A stretch of 17,308 nucleotides of DNA from DAIDKA01 sp035506335. GTDB lineage: Bacteria; Pseudomonadota; Gammaproteobacteria; Steroidobacterales; Steroidobacteraceae. Shown piece after piece: positions 7,369-15,885 of the stretch. A model generated the notes under the pieces. The model ran no database searches. It worked only from the letters and a program-made list of their open reading frames with translations, and had not been told where the DNA came from. Position 1 is the first letter of the stretch, and every line of letters begins with the position of its first letter. Made by a program: the position numbers and the translations under genes. The DNA lies in NCBI GenBank assembly GCA_035506335.1, contig DATJPN010000069.1:1-17308 (forward strand). The letters are read 5' to 3'.

Positions 7369-7988
7369 TCGACTTCGCCTTGAAGCTGCTGCTGGCCTGG
7401 TTGCTCGGATCCCTCGTGGGCAGCCTCGTGCTCGGCCGCGTGGGCGGCGGCCCCGACATCCGCACCCAGGGCAGCGGCAATGCCGGGGGCACCAATGCCT
7501 GGCGCACCCGGGGCCCCGGCTTCGCGCTGGCCGTGCTCGCCATCGATGCCGGCAAGGGATGGCTCGCCGTGTGCGCCGTCGCGCCCCTCTCACTGCCGGG
7601 GAATCCGCCGCTGCAGTCGCCGTGGCTGCCGGCCGGGTGTGCGGCCGCTGCCGTCGTGGGCCATGTCTATCCGGCCTGGTTCGGACTGCGTGGCGGCAAG
7701 GGCATGGCCACGCTGGTCGGCGCGCTGGCCGCGCTCGCTCCGCCGCTGCTGCTGCCGCTCGCGCTCGTGTGGGTGCTGGTTCTGCTGCTGAGCGGCTTCG
7801 TGGGCCTCGCCTCCCTGGCGTCGGTCGCGGCCACGGCGACGTGGCAGGAGGTGGCCGGCACCCCCTCACCGCTCGGCACTTTCCTCGTGGCCGCGGCCCT
7901 CTTCATGACGTTCACCCATCGCGGCAACATCGGGCGCATGCGCGCCGGCACCGAGCCGCGCCTGCGGCTACCGTGGCGGACGCCGTGA
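7365..7988 (+). CDS. plsY: Glycerol-3-phosphate acyltransferase PlsY
   Basis: This 207-residue membrane protein matches PlsY, which acylates glycerol 3-phosphate with acyl phosphate in the first step of phospholipid synthesis. All three conserved cytoplasmic motifs are visible. They are GSGNAGGTNAWRTRGPG followed by DAGKGW (about residues 36-66), GHVYPAWFGLRGGKGMAT (about 99-116), and FTHRGNIGRMRAGTEPRL near the C-terminus. Between them are about five hydrophobic segments. The start is GTG at 7365, overlapping the ctlX stop (GTGA), and the end overlaps the birA start in the same manner. Such overlaps imply a polycistronic, translationally coupled message. The length is normal for the family. 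Confidence 0.95.
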   Translation: MIDFALKLLLAWLLGSLVGSLVLGRVGGGPDIRTQGSGNAGGTNAWRTRGPGFALAVLAIDAGKGWLAVCAVAPLSLPGNPPLQSPWLPAGCAAAAVVGHVYPAWFGLRGGKGMATLVGALAALAPPLLLPLALVWVLVLLLSGFVGLASLASVAATATWQEVAGTPSPLGTFLVAAALFMTFTHRGNIGRMRAGTEPRLRLPWRTP

Positions 7989-9007
7989 CGCGCGCCGATG
8001 CAGCGCCGCTCGCCGCGCAGGTGTTCCGCAAGCTCGGGCCCGGCGGCTTTCACTCCGGCGCGGCGCTGGCCGCACAGCTCGGAGTGAGCCGCAACGCGAT
8101 CTGGAAGGCCGTCCGGGGCTTGAAGGAACTGCGCGTCAACATCCATGCCGTACGCAACCGCGGCTACCGGCTGGCCGTGCCGGTCGCAGCGCTCGATGCG
8201 CTGCGCATCCGCGAGGGGCTGGATCCGGCGACGCGGGCGCGGCTGCGGCGGCTCGAGGTGGCCTGGCAGACCGATTCCACCAACACCGCGCTGTTCGCGC
8301 GCGCCGATCTGCCGCCGGGACGCTGCGATGTGCTGCTCGCCGAAGTGCAGAGCGCGGGCCGCGGACGCCGCGGGCGCGCATGGCTCGCCGCGCCGGGCGG
8401 GTCATTGTGCCTGTCGCTGGGCTGGGCCTTCGCCCAGATGCCGCGCGACATCGGATCTCTCGGCCTCGTGGCCGGCGTGTGCGCCGCTCAGGCGCTGCGC
8501 GCACAGCTGCCGCCGGCCGTCGCGGCCGCCACGCCGCTGCAGCTGAAGTGGCCGAATGACCTGCTGTGCGACTCGCGCAAGCTCGGCGGCATCCTGATCG
8601 ACATGCGCGCCGAGGCCGGCGGTCCGGGCTACGTGGTGATCGGCATCGGCGTCAACGTGGCGCTGGATGAGCCGGCGCGCGCCCGGATCGGCGCGACCGG
8701 CACCGAGCCGTGCGACCTGGCCTCCCTGCAGGTGCCGTCCCTGCACCGCAATCAGGTGGCGGCAAGCCTGATACAGTGCCTGGTGCAGGGGCTCGCGGTA
8801 TTCGAACGCGAGGGCGTGAAGCCGTTCCGGGAAGAGTGGCAGCGCGCCGATGCCCTCAAGGGACGGGCGGTGACGGTCACCACCGTGCAGGACACGACCC
8901 GGGGTGTGGCGCGCGGCATCGATGCCGACGGGGCGCTGCTCGTGGAGACCCCGGGCGGCGTCGTCCGCTTCGTATCCGGGGAAGTGAGCGTGAGAGCGCA
9001 GGCATGA
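7985..9007 (+). CDS. birA: Biotin-protein ligase / biotin operon repressor BirA
   Basis: This 340-residue bifunctional protein activates biotin to biotinyl-AMP and attaches it to the acetyl-CoA carboxylase carrier. The N-terminal winged helix (FHSGAALAAQLGVSRNAIWK, about residues 21-40) suggests repressor activity at biotin genes as well. The catalytic domain carries the biotinyl-AMP loop GRGRRGR (residues 125-131), KWPND (188-192) and LGGILIDM, then VVIGIGVNV. A C-terminal SH3-like domain includes LKGRAVTV and GALLVETPGG. The open frame extends back to 7559, but that part overlaps plsY in another frame. The GTG at 7985, overlapping the plsY stop, gives the expected domain start. The pantothenate kinase gene follows, a common pairing. 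Confidence 0.95.
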   Translation: MTRADAAPLAAQVFRKLGPGGFHSGAALAAQLGVSRNAIWKAVRGLKELRVNIHAVRNRGYRLAVPVAALDALRIREGLDPATRARLRRLEVAWQTDSTNTALFARADLPPGRCDVLLAEVQSAGRGRRGRAWLAAPGGSLCLSLGWAFAQMPRDIGSLGLVAGVCAAQALRAQLPPAVAAATPLQLKWPNDLLCDSRKLGGILIDMRAEAGGPGYVVIGIGVNVALDEPARARIGATGTEPCDLASLQVPSLHRNQVAASLIQCLVQGLAVFEREGVKPFREEWQRADALKGRAVTVTTVQDTTRGVARGIDADGALLVETPGGVVRFVSGEVSVRAQA

Positions 9008-9017
9008 GGGGGATCCG

Positions 9018-9776
9018 GTGAGCGTGCTGCTGGTGGACATCGGCAATACCCGCATCAAGTGGTCGCTGCTGCGCGGCGAGCGGCTCGGGCGGCAGAAGGC
9101 TCTGGCCCATGCGGGGCTCACGCCGCGGGACCTCGAGCGGCAGCTGTTCGCCGCGCCGGGAATCACGCGCGTCGTCGCGGCGAGCGTCGCCGGCACGCGC
9201 GTGAACCGGATGCTCGCGGCCGCGAGCCGCAGGAGGACCGGGCGCCCCTGCGAGTTCCTCGCCTCCGCGCGCAATGCCGCCGGCCTCACCACACGCTACC
9301 GCGAGCCGTGGCGGCTCGGCGTGGACCGGTTCATGGCCGTGATCGCCGGCTACCACATGGCGCGGGCGCGCGGCGCCTGCGTCGTCGACCTCGGCACCGC
9401 CCTGACCATCGATCTGGTGGATACCCTGGGTGTGCACCTGGGTGGCGCCATCGTCCCCGGACCCGAGCTCATGGTGGGTTCGGTACTGCGCAATACCGTC
9501 GGCATCGCCCGGCGGGCGGGTGGTCAGGCCACCTCGAAGGGCCTGTTCGCACAGGATACGCACGCGGCGGTGGTGCAGGGCGCTCGCTACGCCGCTGCGG
9601 CCATCATCGATCGCGCCGCGGCCGAGGCCCAGCGGGTGCTGCAGCGGACGGCGATGGTGATCCTGACCGGCGGTGCCGCCGCCCAGATCGAACCGCTGCT
9701 GCAGTGTTCCCACGTGAGCGTGCCGGACCTGGTGCTGCGCGGCGTCGCGCTGCGCTGCGGATTGCCACTGAAGTAA
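9018..9776 (+). CDS. coaX: Type III pantothenate kinase CoaX
   Basis: This 252-residue ASKHA-fold kinase catalyses the first step of coenzyme A synthesis, phosphorylation of pantothenate. Visible motifs are DIGNTRIKW (from residue 7, phosphate loop), the substrate-binding region GVDRFMAVIAGY (from residue 101), DLGTALTID (124-132), GGAIVPGPELM, and the adenosine motif ILTGGAAAQIEPLL near the C-terminus. The GTG start at 9018 is preceded by a strong GAGGGGG site at 9006-9012, which overlaps the birA stop. The family is the type used by many bacteria lacking the E. coli-type CoaA, so here the birA-coa pairing of E. coli is kept with an unrelated enzyme. Confidence 0.95.
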   Translation: MSVLLVDIGNTRIKWSLLRGERLGRQKALAHAGLTPRDLERQLFAAPGITRVVAASVAGTRVNRMLAAASRRRTGRPCEFLASARNAAGLTTRYREPWRLGVDRFMAVIAGYHMARARGACVVDLGTALTIDLVDTLGVHLGGAIVPGPELMVGSVLRNTVGIARRAGGQATSKGLFAQDTHAAVVQGARYAAAAIIDRAAAEAQRVLQRTAMVILTGGAAAQIEPLLQCSHVSVPDLVLRGVALRCGLPLK

Positions 9777-9791
9777 CGCCAGAGCCAGGGC

Positions 9792-10511
9792 TTGCGTACC
9801 CCGATCCTCATCCTGCTGCTCGCGAACCTCGGCTTCGCCGCCTGGGCGCTGCTGATCGACCGGCCGGCAATGGTCCCGGCGGCGCGTGACATCAGCCGCC
9901 TGCCGCGGCTGGCGCTCGCGAGCGAACCGGTGCCGGGTGCGCCCCGGCCCGGCGGTGGCGCCACGCCGGCCGCCGCGGCCGTGCATTGCGTGACCGTCGG
10001 GCCCTTCCCCGATCTGGTCATCGCGGCCGCCGCCGATGCGTTGCTGCAGACCCGCGGCTTCGCTCCGGTCCAGCGCGACGAGCCCGGGCCCCAGCTCATC
10101 GTCTCCTGGGTGCATGTGGACGACGCCTCGGCGGCGGCCGCCGCCCGGATGCTGAAGAAACTGCACCGCGGCGGCCTCACCGAAGCCAGCCTCATGCCGC
10201 CAACGCCGGCCGGGATGCAGCGCATTTCGATCGGCGTGTTCAAGGACGAGGAGGGCGCCGAGGCGAGCGCCCGGCGGGTCAAGGCCCTCGGGCTCGCGCC
10301 GCAGATCACCCAGCAGATCCAGTCCGAGGCCACTTACTGGGTGGACATCAACCTGGCCTCCGCTGCGCAGAGCGTCTCCACCGAAGGACTGTTGCCCGCG
10401 GCCGCCGCCGGCGCGCATCTGGAGATCCGCGACTGCCCCGCACCGGCGTCGAGCGCGCCGGCCGCGGCGGCCGCGAGCTCCCCGGTGGCGAGTGCTCCGG
10501 GACCGAAGTGA
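9792..10511 (+). CDS. Membrane-anchored SPOR-domain protein
   Basis: This 239-residue protein begins with a single hydrophobic segment (PILILLLANLGFAAWALL, about residues 4-21) that probably anchors it in the inner membrane. A Pro/Ala-rich linker follows, then a region resembling a SPOR domain between about residues 65 and 190: VHCVTVGPFPD, a helix, then MQRISIGVFKDEEGAEASARRVKALGL. SPOR domains bind denuded septal peptidoglycan, so a cell-envelope or division role is likely, but the match here is divergent. The start is an unusual TTG at 9792, preceded by CCAGGG and placed directly before the membrane segment. The C-terminus is an Ala-rich tail. The gene ends in a GTGA overlap with the channel gene. 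The same order after coaX occurs in other gammaproteobacteria. Confidence 0.72.
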   Translation: MRTPILILLLANLGFAAWALLIDRPAMVPAARDISRLPRLALASEPVPGAPRPGGGATPAAAAVHCVTVGPFPDLVIAAAADALLQTRGFAPVQRDEPGPQLIVSWVHVDDASAAAAARMLKKLHRGGLTEASLMPPTPAGMQRISIGVFKDEEGAEASARRVKALGLAPQITQQIQSEATYWVDINLASAAQSVSTEGLLPAAAAGAHLEIRDCPAPASSAPAAAAASSPVASAPGPK

Positions 10512-11557
10512 AGCTGCCGCGGAATTCCGCCGCGACACCGCTGATCAACGGTGTCCTGTACATCCTGGTCGTGATCGTCCTCGGCACGGCCGGGTACCTG
10601 GTGGCGGGCTGGAACATGTCCGACGCCTTCTACATGGTGATCATCACCCTGTTCACGGTCGGGTACGAGGAAGTGCATCCGATCGCCACGCCGGCGCTGC
10701 GGGTACTGACGATCACCCTGATCGTGCTCGGCTGCACCGGCATGATCTACCTGACCGGCGCCATCGTGCAGTTCCTCACGGCCACTCAGCTGCAGAATCT
10801 CCTGGGGCTCAAGCGCATGAAAAACGAGATCGAACGCCTCAATGGCCATGTGATCGTGTGCGGGTTCGGCCGCATCGGGCGGATGCTGTCGCGGGACCTG
10901 AAGACCGCGGGCGCAGGTTTCGTGGTGATCGAGCGCGACGAGCACCGCATCGCCCATGCCCGGAGCCTCGGCTACCTGTGCGTCGAGGGCGAAGCCACCG
11001 ACGAGCAGACGCTCGAGGAGGCGGGAATCACCCGGGCGCGGCTGCTCGCGACGGTGCTGCCGGATGATGCCGCGAATGTCTTCATCACGTTGAGCGCCCG
11101 CAGCCTCAACAAGCACATCACGATCATCGCGCGCGGCGAGGCGCCGACCACCGAGGGCAAGCTGATCAATGCCGGCGCCAACGAGGTGGTGCTGCCGGCG
11201 CACATCAGCGCCGAGCGCATCGCCGAGCTGATCCTCTATCCGGACAGCGCGAACCTGATCCGCAGCGTCGAGCAGCTGCAGGGATTCGGGCAGAACCTGC
11301 ACAACCTGGGACTGAATCTCGTGGTCGTCACGGTGGCCGCCAACAGTCCCTTCGCGCGCCTGACCGTCGAGGAGATCGAGCAACGCGCCGACGGCGCCCT
11401 CCTGATCGTGGCTGTCAACCGCCGCGACGGTACGATCGTCCCCCGGCCCGACCCGGCGCTGCGCGTCGTTCCCGGCGATGGCGTGGTCATCATCGAACGC
11501 AGCGGCCGCGGCGGCGCCCAGGCGCTGTTCATGGGCGGCGGATCCGTGCCCGGATGA
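10508..11557 (+). CDS. Two-TM potassium channel with RCK/TrkA domains
   Basis: This 349-residue protein begins with one transmembrane helix (about residues 13-33), a pore loop with filter TVGYEE (residues 50-55), and a second helix (about 66-90). The filter differs from the textbook TVGYGD after the tyrosine. A cytoplasmic RCK_N/TrkA-N domain starts near residue 114 with HVIVCGFGRIGR, the nucleotide-binding GxGxxG-like turn, followed by VVIERDEHR and EGEATDEQTLEEAG. An RCK_C domain spans about 260-340 (VVTVAANSPFARLTV to VPGDGVVIIE). It should form a tetrameric, ligand-gated K+ pathway. The GTG at 10508, overlapping the SPOR gene stop, is chosen although the frame is open back to 9986. It is probably the last gene of the ctlX-plsY-birA-coaX run. 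Confidence 0.9.
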   Translation: MKLPRNSAATPLINGVLYILVVIVLGTAGYLVAGWNMSDAFYMVIITLFTVGYEEVHPIATPALRVLTITLIVLGCTGMIYLTGAIVQFLTATQLQNLLGLKRMKNEIERLNGHVIVCGFGRIGRMLSRDLKTAGAGFVVIERDEHRIAHARSLGYLCVEGEATDEQTLEEAGITRARLLATVLPDDAANVFITLSARSLNKHITIIARGEAPTTEGKLINAGANEVVLPAHISAERIAELILYPDSANLIRSVEQLQGFGQNLHNLGLNLVVVTVAANSPFARLTVEEIEQRADGALLIVAVNRRDGTIVPRPDPALRVVPGDGVVIIERSGRGGAQALFMGGGSVPG

Positions 11558-11569
11558 ACCCCCCGCCGT

Positions 11570-11599
11570 AGCCGGATTGCGTCCCGGGGCGGTCCGGCT
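11570..11599 (+). terminator. Possible hairpin after the channel gene
   Basis: AGCCGGA at 11570-11576 pairs perfectly with TCCGGCT at 11593-11599, with a 16-base GC-rich loop. It starts 12 bases after the channel stop. No run of T follows, so it is not a canonical intrinsic terminator. It could be a weak terminator or an operator in front of the TonB receptor gene. Confidence 0.3.
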
Positions 11600-11672
11600 T
11601 GACTCAAAATCGGAATCCGTGTTCTGATTCGGATAACCGCCCAGCACCACAGAGCGGCGTCCGATCACATCC

Positions 11673-11680
11673 GGGGGGAA
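11673..11680 (+). promoter_or_regulatory. Strong ribosome binding site of the TonB receptor gene
   Basis: GGGGGGAA lies three bases before the ATG at 11684 and fixes that start. The 126-base leader between the channel and receptor genes shows a TTGACT at 11599-11604 but no convincing -10 box at the right distance, so I do not call a promoter. Confidence 0.6.
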
Positions 11681-11683
11681 CAG

Positions 11684-14600
11684 ATGAATACGAAGCTGAT
11701 GTCCGCGTGCGTGTGCGCCGCGGTGGCGGCGGCGCTGCAGGCACGGGCCGCGGAACAGACCGAGCAGCTGCAGGAAGTGGAGGTCACGGGCACGAGGATC
11801 CAGCACGTCGGCATGACCACGCCGACGCCGGTCACGGCGGTGTCCATCGACGAACTGACCGCGATGGCGCCCACGACGCTGATCGATGCGCTCGTGGAAC
11901 TGCCGCAGTTCTACGGCAGCGCGACGACCAGCAACTTCAATACGGGAGCCAACGGATTCTTCACCTCCCCGGGCGGCGGCTCGCTGAACCTGCGGGGCAT
12001 GGGAACCAAGCGCACGCTCACGCTGCTCGATGGCCGGCGCATGGTGGACTCGACGCTGTACGGCGGCCCGGACATCAACCTGTTTCCGCAGGCGATCGTC
12101 AAGCGGGTGGATACGGTCACCGGCGGCGCCAGCGCCGCCTACGGCACCGACGCGGTCGCCGGCGTCGTCAATTTCATCCTCGACACGAAATTCGACGGCC
12201 TGAAGGCGACGGCACAGAAGGGCCAGACGAGCCGCGGCGACAACGGGAACGATGAGTTCTCGCTGACCTTCGGCCATGAGCTCGGCGAGCACTCCCACAT
12301 CATCCTCTCCGGTGAACACTACGGTGAGGATCCCGTGTGGACCTGGAACAACCGCAACTGGTACCAGAGCTGGGGCCTGCTGCAGAGCACCGCCGCGAAC
12401 GCCGGCAGCAGCCAGTCGAATCCGCGGTTCTATCCGGCGCCCTACGTGACCTCGCTCAACGCCTCCTATGACGGCGTCATCACGGCCTGGCAGGCCACGC
12501 CCGGCAACACGGTTCCGGCTTCCTTCGGCCGCATGATCTTCAACAGCGACGGCTCGGTGAGCCCGTTCGTCCTGGGGTCCCAGGTTTCGACAGCGACCAA
12601 CGCGCAGTCCTCCCTCGGCGGCGGCAGCGGGACCGACAACAACTCGGATCGCCCGGACGTCGAACCGCAGTCGCGCCGCACGAACTTCTATGGCTACCTG
12701 GACTCGGACCTCACGGAGCACATCAACGTCTACTTCCAGGGGATCTATGCCGATGAAATGGTGAAGACCACCAACTCTGGTGGCCTGTTTTCGACGACCA
12801 GCGGCCAGCCCATCACGATCTATGCCGGCAATCCCTTCCTACCGGCGAGCCTCGCCCAGGCGATGGCGGCCAACAACATCGCCTCCTTCACTTTCGGCCG
12901 CATCGGTGACAGCCTCGATATCGCCCAGGACGCGTATGTCGAAAACGACACGACGGTGCGTTCCGGAACCCTCGGATTCAAATCGAAGGTCCCGGAGGGC
13001 TTCTTCAAGGACTGGTCCGTCGACGGCTATTACCAGTTCGGCGAAACGCATCTGGACGCCCGGCAGATCGGCGGCATCCGCCTGGACCGCATTTTCATGG
13101 CGCTGGACGCGGTCACGAACCCGGCCACGGGCCAGGTCGAGTGCCATGTGACGCTCGTGTCCGGCATGTATCCGGACTGCGTGCCGCTGAATCTCTTCGG
13201 CCGGGGCAACGCCTCGCCGGCCGCCATCAACTGGGTCACGGGCTACGATCCGGGCCTGCCGGTGACGACCACGCCGTACTACCCGACCGGCCCGCAGGGC
13301 ACGTTCAGCTACACCAGCGAAGCGGACAAGGTCCGCGACGTGGACATCCAGCAAAGCAATGGTGAAGTCGTCGCCTCCGGTGACATCTACAAGGGATGGG
13401 GGGCCGGTGCGGTATCGATGGCAGTCGGCGCGACCTACCGCCGCGAGGCGCTCGACCAGGTCGTGTATGACTCGCAGGGCAATCCGTCCACCAGCCCGAC
13501 CGTCCTGCCCGTGCCGGGAAACAACCCCGCCCTCGGTATCCGCGGCGTGCCCCCGGCGGCCGCCAACAACTCCGTGGACACCCAGTTCTCGAAGGTGCCG
13601 TTCGTCCGGGGCCAGTTCGACGTGAAGGAGCTCTTCACCGAGACCGAGGTACCCCTGGTCGCCAACACCTTCCTGCTGCAGCAGTTCAACTTCAACGGCG
13701 CCGTGCGCTGGGCCGACTACAGCGGCAGCGGATCGATCCTCGCGTACAAGATGGGTCTGGACGACCAGGTGATCCCGGACGTGCGGCTGCGCGCGACCTA
13801 TTCACGCGACGTACGCGCGGCCAACCTCGATGAGCGCTTCGACCGCACCGGCGGCGCCGCGAGCGTCATCGACTATGGTCTGCCGGGCAATCCGACCGAG
13901 AACATCACGATCGTCCAGGGCGGCAATCCCGCGGTCAGGCCGGAGGTCGCCGACACCGTGACCGGCGGCGTCGTCTACCGCCCGCAATGGCTCCCCGGCG
14001 CCGACGCTTCGGTGGACTGGTTCCATGTCTCGCTGAAGGATGCCATCCAGGCCTATACCGCGCAGCAGATCGTGAGCGCCTGCTACCAGCAGCACAACAC
14101 GGACCAGTGCGCCAACATCAGCCGCAATCCCGACGGCACGATCTTCATCGTGAACCAGACCTACCAGAACGTCGCGCGGGCGGCGGTCGGCGGCGTCGAC
14201 GTCGAAGCCGGCTACCTGCACCCGATCCACCTGCTCGGCGGCGGGGCGGAGACCCTGTCCGGTCGCGCCTTCGTCAGTTACCTCGAGACCAACTCCATCA
14301 CCAGCTCGAACGGCGTGAAGACCGAGTACGCCGGCGACGTGGGCACCTCGGGGTTGCCGACCTGGAAGGCGACCGCGTACCTGCAGTACGCCAACGGACC
14401 TTTCACGACCTTCTTCGAGGGCCGCTTCATCGACGGCGGCAAGCTCAATGCCACCTACAACCTCAATGGCTGGGACGTGACCAACAACCACGTGCCGTCG
14501 GTCACCTACTACGACATGCGCGTCTCCTACGACATATCGGCGGGGTCCGCCAAGCTGCAACTGTACGGCGTGGTGAACAACCTGTTCGACAAGGCGCCGC

Positions 14601-14710
14601 CCCTCGCGCCCTCCTATGTTGCCCTCTCCAGTTCGCCGATCCAGACGAACCAGAGCGTGTACGATGTTCTCGGGCGGCGGTTCACGGTGGGCGTTAAACT
14701 GCAGATGTGA
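11684..14710 (+). CDS. TonB-dependent outer-membrane receptor
   Basis: This 1008-residue protein has a signal peptide (MNTKLMSACVCAAVAAALQARAA) and a TonB-box-like LQEVEVTGTRI. The plug domain (about residues 45-170) shows VSIDELTAMAP, LNLRGMGTKRTLTLLDGRR and DTVTGGASAAYGTDAVAGVVNF. The remaining ~830 residues are the beta-barrel, with typical late motifs RATYSRDVRAANLDERF, GNPAVRPEVADT and a final barrel strand FTVGVKLQM. The last residue is Met rather than the aromatic residue usual for barrel insertion. No N-terminal signalling (STN) domain is present, so it should not control a sigma factor by itself. The plug style is that of large receptors in Caulobacter, Sphingomonas and Xanthomonas relatives that import nutrients such as oligosaccharides or aromatic compounds. 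The substrate is unknown. The MBL hydrolase gene follows immediately. Confidence 0.94.
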   Translation: MNTKLMSACVCAAVAAALQARAAEQTEQLQEVEVTGTRIQHVGMTTPTPVTAVSIDELTAMAPTTLIDALVELPQFYGSATTSNFNTGANGFFTSPGGGSLNLRGMGTKRTLTLLDGRRMVDSTLYGGPDINLFPQAIVKRVDTVTGGASAAYGTDAVAGVVNFILDTKFDGLKATAQKGQTSRGDNGNDEFSLTFGHELGEHSHIILSGEHYGEDPVWTWNNRNWYQSWGLLQSTAANAGSSQSNPRFYPAPYVTSLNASYDGVITAWQATPGNTVPASFGRMIFNSDGSVSPFVLGSQVSTATNAQSSLGGGSGTDNNSDRPDVEPQSRRTNFYGYLDSDLTEHINVYFQGIYADEMVKTTNSGGLFSTTSGQPITIYAGNPFLPASLAQAMAANNIASFTFGRIGDSLDIAQDAYVENDTTVRSGTLGFKSKVPEGFFKDWSVDGYYQFGETHLDARQIGGIRLDRIFMALDAVTNPATGQVECHVTLVSGMYPDCVPLNLFGRGNASPAAINWVTGYDPGLPVTTTPYYPTGPQGTFSYTSEADKVRDVDIQQSNGEVVASGDIYKGWGAGAVSMAVGATYRREALDQVVYDSQGNPSTSPTVLPVPGNNPALGIRGVPPAAANNSVDTQFSKVPFVRGQFDVKELFTETEVPLVANTFLLQQFNFNGAVRWADYSGSGSILAYKMGLDDQVIPDVRLRATYSRDVRAANLDERFDRTGGAASVIDYGLPGNPTENITIVQGGNPAVRPEVADTVTGGVVYRPQWLPGADASVDWFHVSLKDAIQAYTAQQIVSACYQQHNTDQCANISRNPDGTIFIVNQTYQNVARAAVGGVDVEAGYLHPIHLLGGGAETLSGRAFVSYLETNSITSSNGVKTEYAGDVGTSGLPTWKATAYLQYANGPFTTFFEGRFIDGGKLNATYNLNGWDVTNNHVPSVTYYDMRVSYDISAGSAKLQLYGVVNNLFDKAPPLAPSYVALSSSPIQTNQSVYDVLGRRFTVGVKLQM

Positions 14711-14736
14711 GTCGGACCGTGCATCAAGAGGGCACG

Positions 14737-15843
14737 ATGTCAGGGAACAGGAAAAATGAACGCGAGCCCGGAGCACCCGGGCTCGAAGCGACTTCGCTGA
14801 CACGGCGCAGCCTCATGAGCCGCGCACTGGCCTTGACCGCCGGGGCGGTGGTGCCGGCGGTTCTTGGGGGTACCGCCCGGGCGCAGGATGCCAGCGCCGG
14901 CATCGCGAGCACCCTGCAGCCGCAACGGGGCCCGAGGCCCGGGACGTGGCTCGTGCTGCTCGGTACGCGCGCCGGCCCCGGCATCGATCTCGCCCGCGCC
15001 CAGACCGGCAGCGCCGTCGTGGTCGATGGCCGGCCGTACCTGATCGATTGCGGATATGGAACGCTGCGGCAGCTGGTGGCCAGCAACGTCGGCTACCTGC
15101 AGCTCAGCACCGTCTTCCTCACCCACCTGCACGATGATCACACGGGTGATCTTCCGGCCCTGCTGACCTATCAGTGGACCAACGGCAAGACCACGAAGAC
15201 CGATGCCTACGGGCCTCACGGAACGGCCGGGCTGATCGCGGCCTGCGTGGCGGTCATCGCCACGAACGCCGAGATCCGCACCGCCGATGAGGGCCGTACG
15301 ACGGATCCCCATGCGCAGTTCCATGGACACGACGTCGCCGCGACGGACGAGCCCGTACTCGTGTTCAAGGACGACCGGCTCACGGTCACGGCCATCGAGA
15401 ACACGCACTATCCGGCGCGCTCGAAGGCGAAGATGCCGCACAGGAGTATCGCGCTGCGGCTGGAATCCAAGGATCGCTCGATCGTGTTCGCCGGTGATAC
15501 GGCTTACTCCGCCAACGTGGCCCGGCTCGCCCGCGGCGCGGACTTCTTCGTGTGCGAGATCGCCGATGCGGCCGTCCTCGCGCAGATGGAGGAGCGCTCG
15601 AAGGCCGCCGCGGCCGCCGGCAATCCCAACAACATCTACCGCCACGTGGCCGAGACGCATTCGGCTCCGGCGGATGTCGCCCGCATGGCGAGCGAGGCCA
15701 ACGTCCGGATGGTGGTCCTGAACCACCAGCTGGCCGGTCCGGCCGTCGGTAGCCTCGCGTACCCGGTGACGGCATTCATCCAGGGGGTGCGCCAGGGATT
15801 TTCCGGGGAAGTCGTGGTCGGGCAGGACCTGATGGTGCTGTAG
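14737..15843 (+). CDS. Tat-exported MBL-fold metallo-hydrolase (arylsulfatase AtsA-like)
   Basis: This protein of about 368 residues has a twin-arginine signal, LTRRSLMSRALALTAGAVV, and cleavage after TARAQ, so it is exported folded. The mature part is a metallo-beta-lactamase-fold enzyme. THLHDDHTGD (residues 129-138) is the HxHxDH zinc site, FAGDT supplies the bridging Asp, and VVLNHQL gives the last His. ENTHYP is near where the central His of AtsA-like hydrolases lies. The closest resemblance is to the arylsulfatase/AtsA-like subgroup, but the substrate could be another ester or lactone. I prefer the ATG at 14737, with AAGAGGG upstream; a GTG at 14707 overlapping the receptor stop is the alternative. 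Co-transcription with the receptor suggests that the imported compound is hydrolysed in the periplasm. Confidence 0.88.
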   Translation: MSGNRKNEREPGAPGLEATSLTRRSLMSRALALTAGAVVPAVLGGTARAQDASAGIASTLQPQRGPRPGTWLVLLGTRAGPGIDLARAQTGSAVVVDGRPYLIDCGYGTLRQLVASNVGYLQLSTVFLTHLHDDHTGDLPALLTYQWTNGKTTKTDAYGPHGTAGLIAACVAVIATNAEIRTADEGRTTDPHAQFHGHDVAATDEPVLVFKDDRLTVTAIENTHYPARSKAKMPHRSIALRLESKDRSIVFAGDTAYSANVARLARGADFFVCEIADAAVLAQMEERSKAAAAAGNPNNIYRHVAETHSAPADVARMASEANVRMVVLNHQLAGPAVGSLAYPVTAFIQGVRQGFSGEVVVGQDLMVL

Positions 15844-15859
15844 GCCCCCGTCCGGGCGG

Positions 15860-15865
15860 TATAAT
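15860..15865 (+). promoter_or_regulatory. -10 box of the tRNA-Thr gene
   Basis: A perfect TATAAT lies 20 bases before the tRNA and is followed by a GC-rich discriminator (CGCCGCG), typical of stringently controlled stable-RNA promoters. It sits inside a small inverted repeat, GGCG (15855-15858) and CGCC (15866-15869). I see no good -35 box; that position falls in the last codons of the MBL gene. Confidence 0.6.
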
Positions 15866-15885
15866 CGCCGCGTCGCTCCCGGGGC

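Noticed and set aside
7559..7984. Upstream extension of birA
   Set aside because: It overlaps plsY in another frame with Arg/Gly-rich text, and the winged-helix domain begins after the GTG at 7985.
9986..10507. Upstream extension of the potassium channel gene
   Set aside because: It is a shadow of the SPOR gene, and the first transmembrane helix follows directly after the GTG at 10508.
6124..10538. Long minus-strand frames opposite ctlX, plsY, birA and coaX (6124-7869, 8402-9292, 8877-10538)
   Set aside because: These are Arg/Ala/Pro-rich shadows of genes with strong motifs on the plus strand, and no recognisable domains were found.
10334..12721. Very long minus-strand open frame (795 codons) opposite the channel and receptor genes
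   Set aside because: It is low-complexity His/Arg/Ala/Gly-rich translation with no domain, lying antisense to clearly real genes. This is expected in high-GC DNA.
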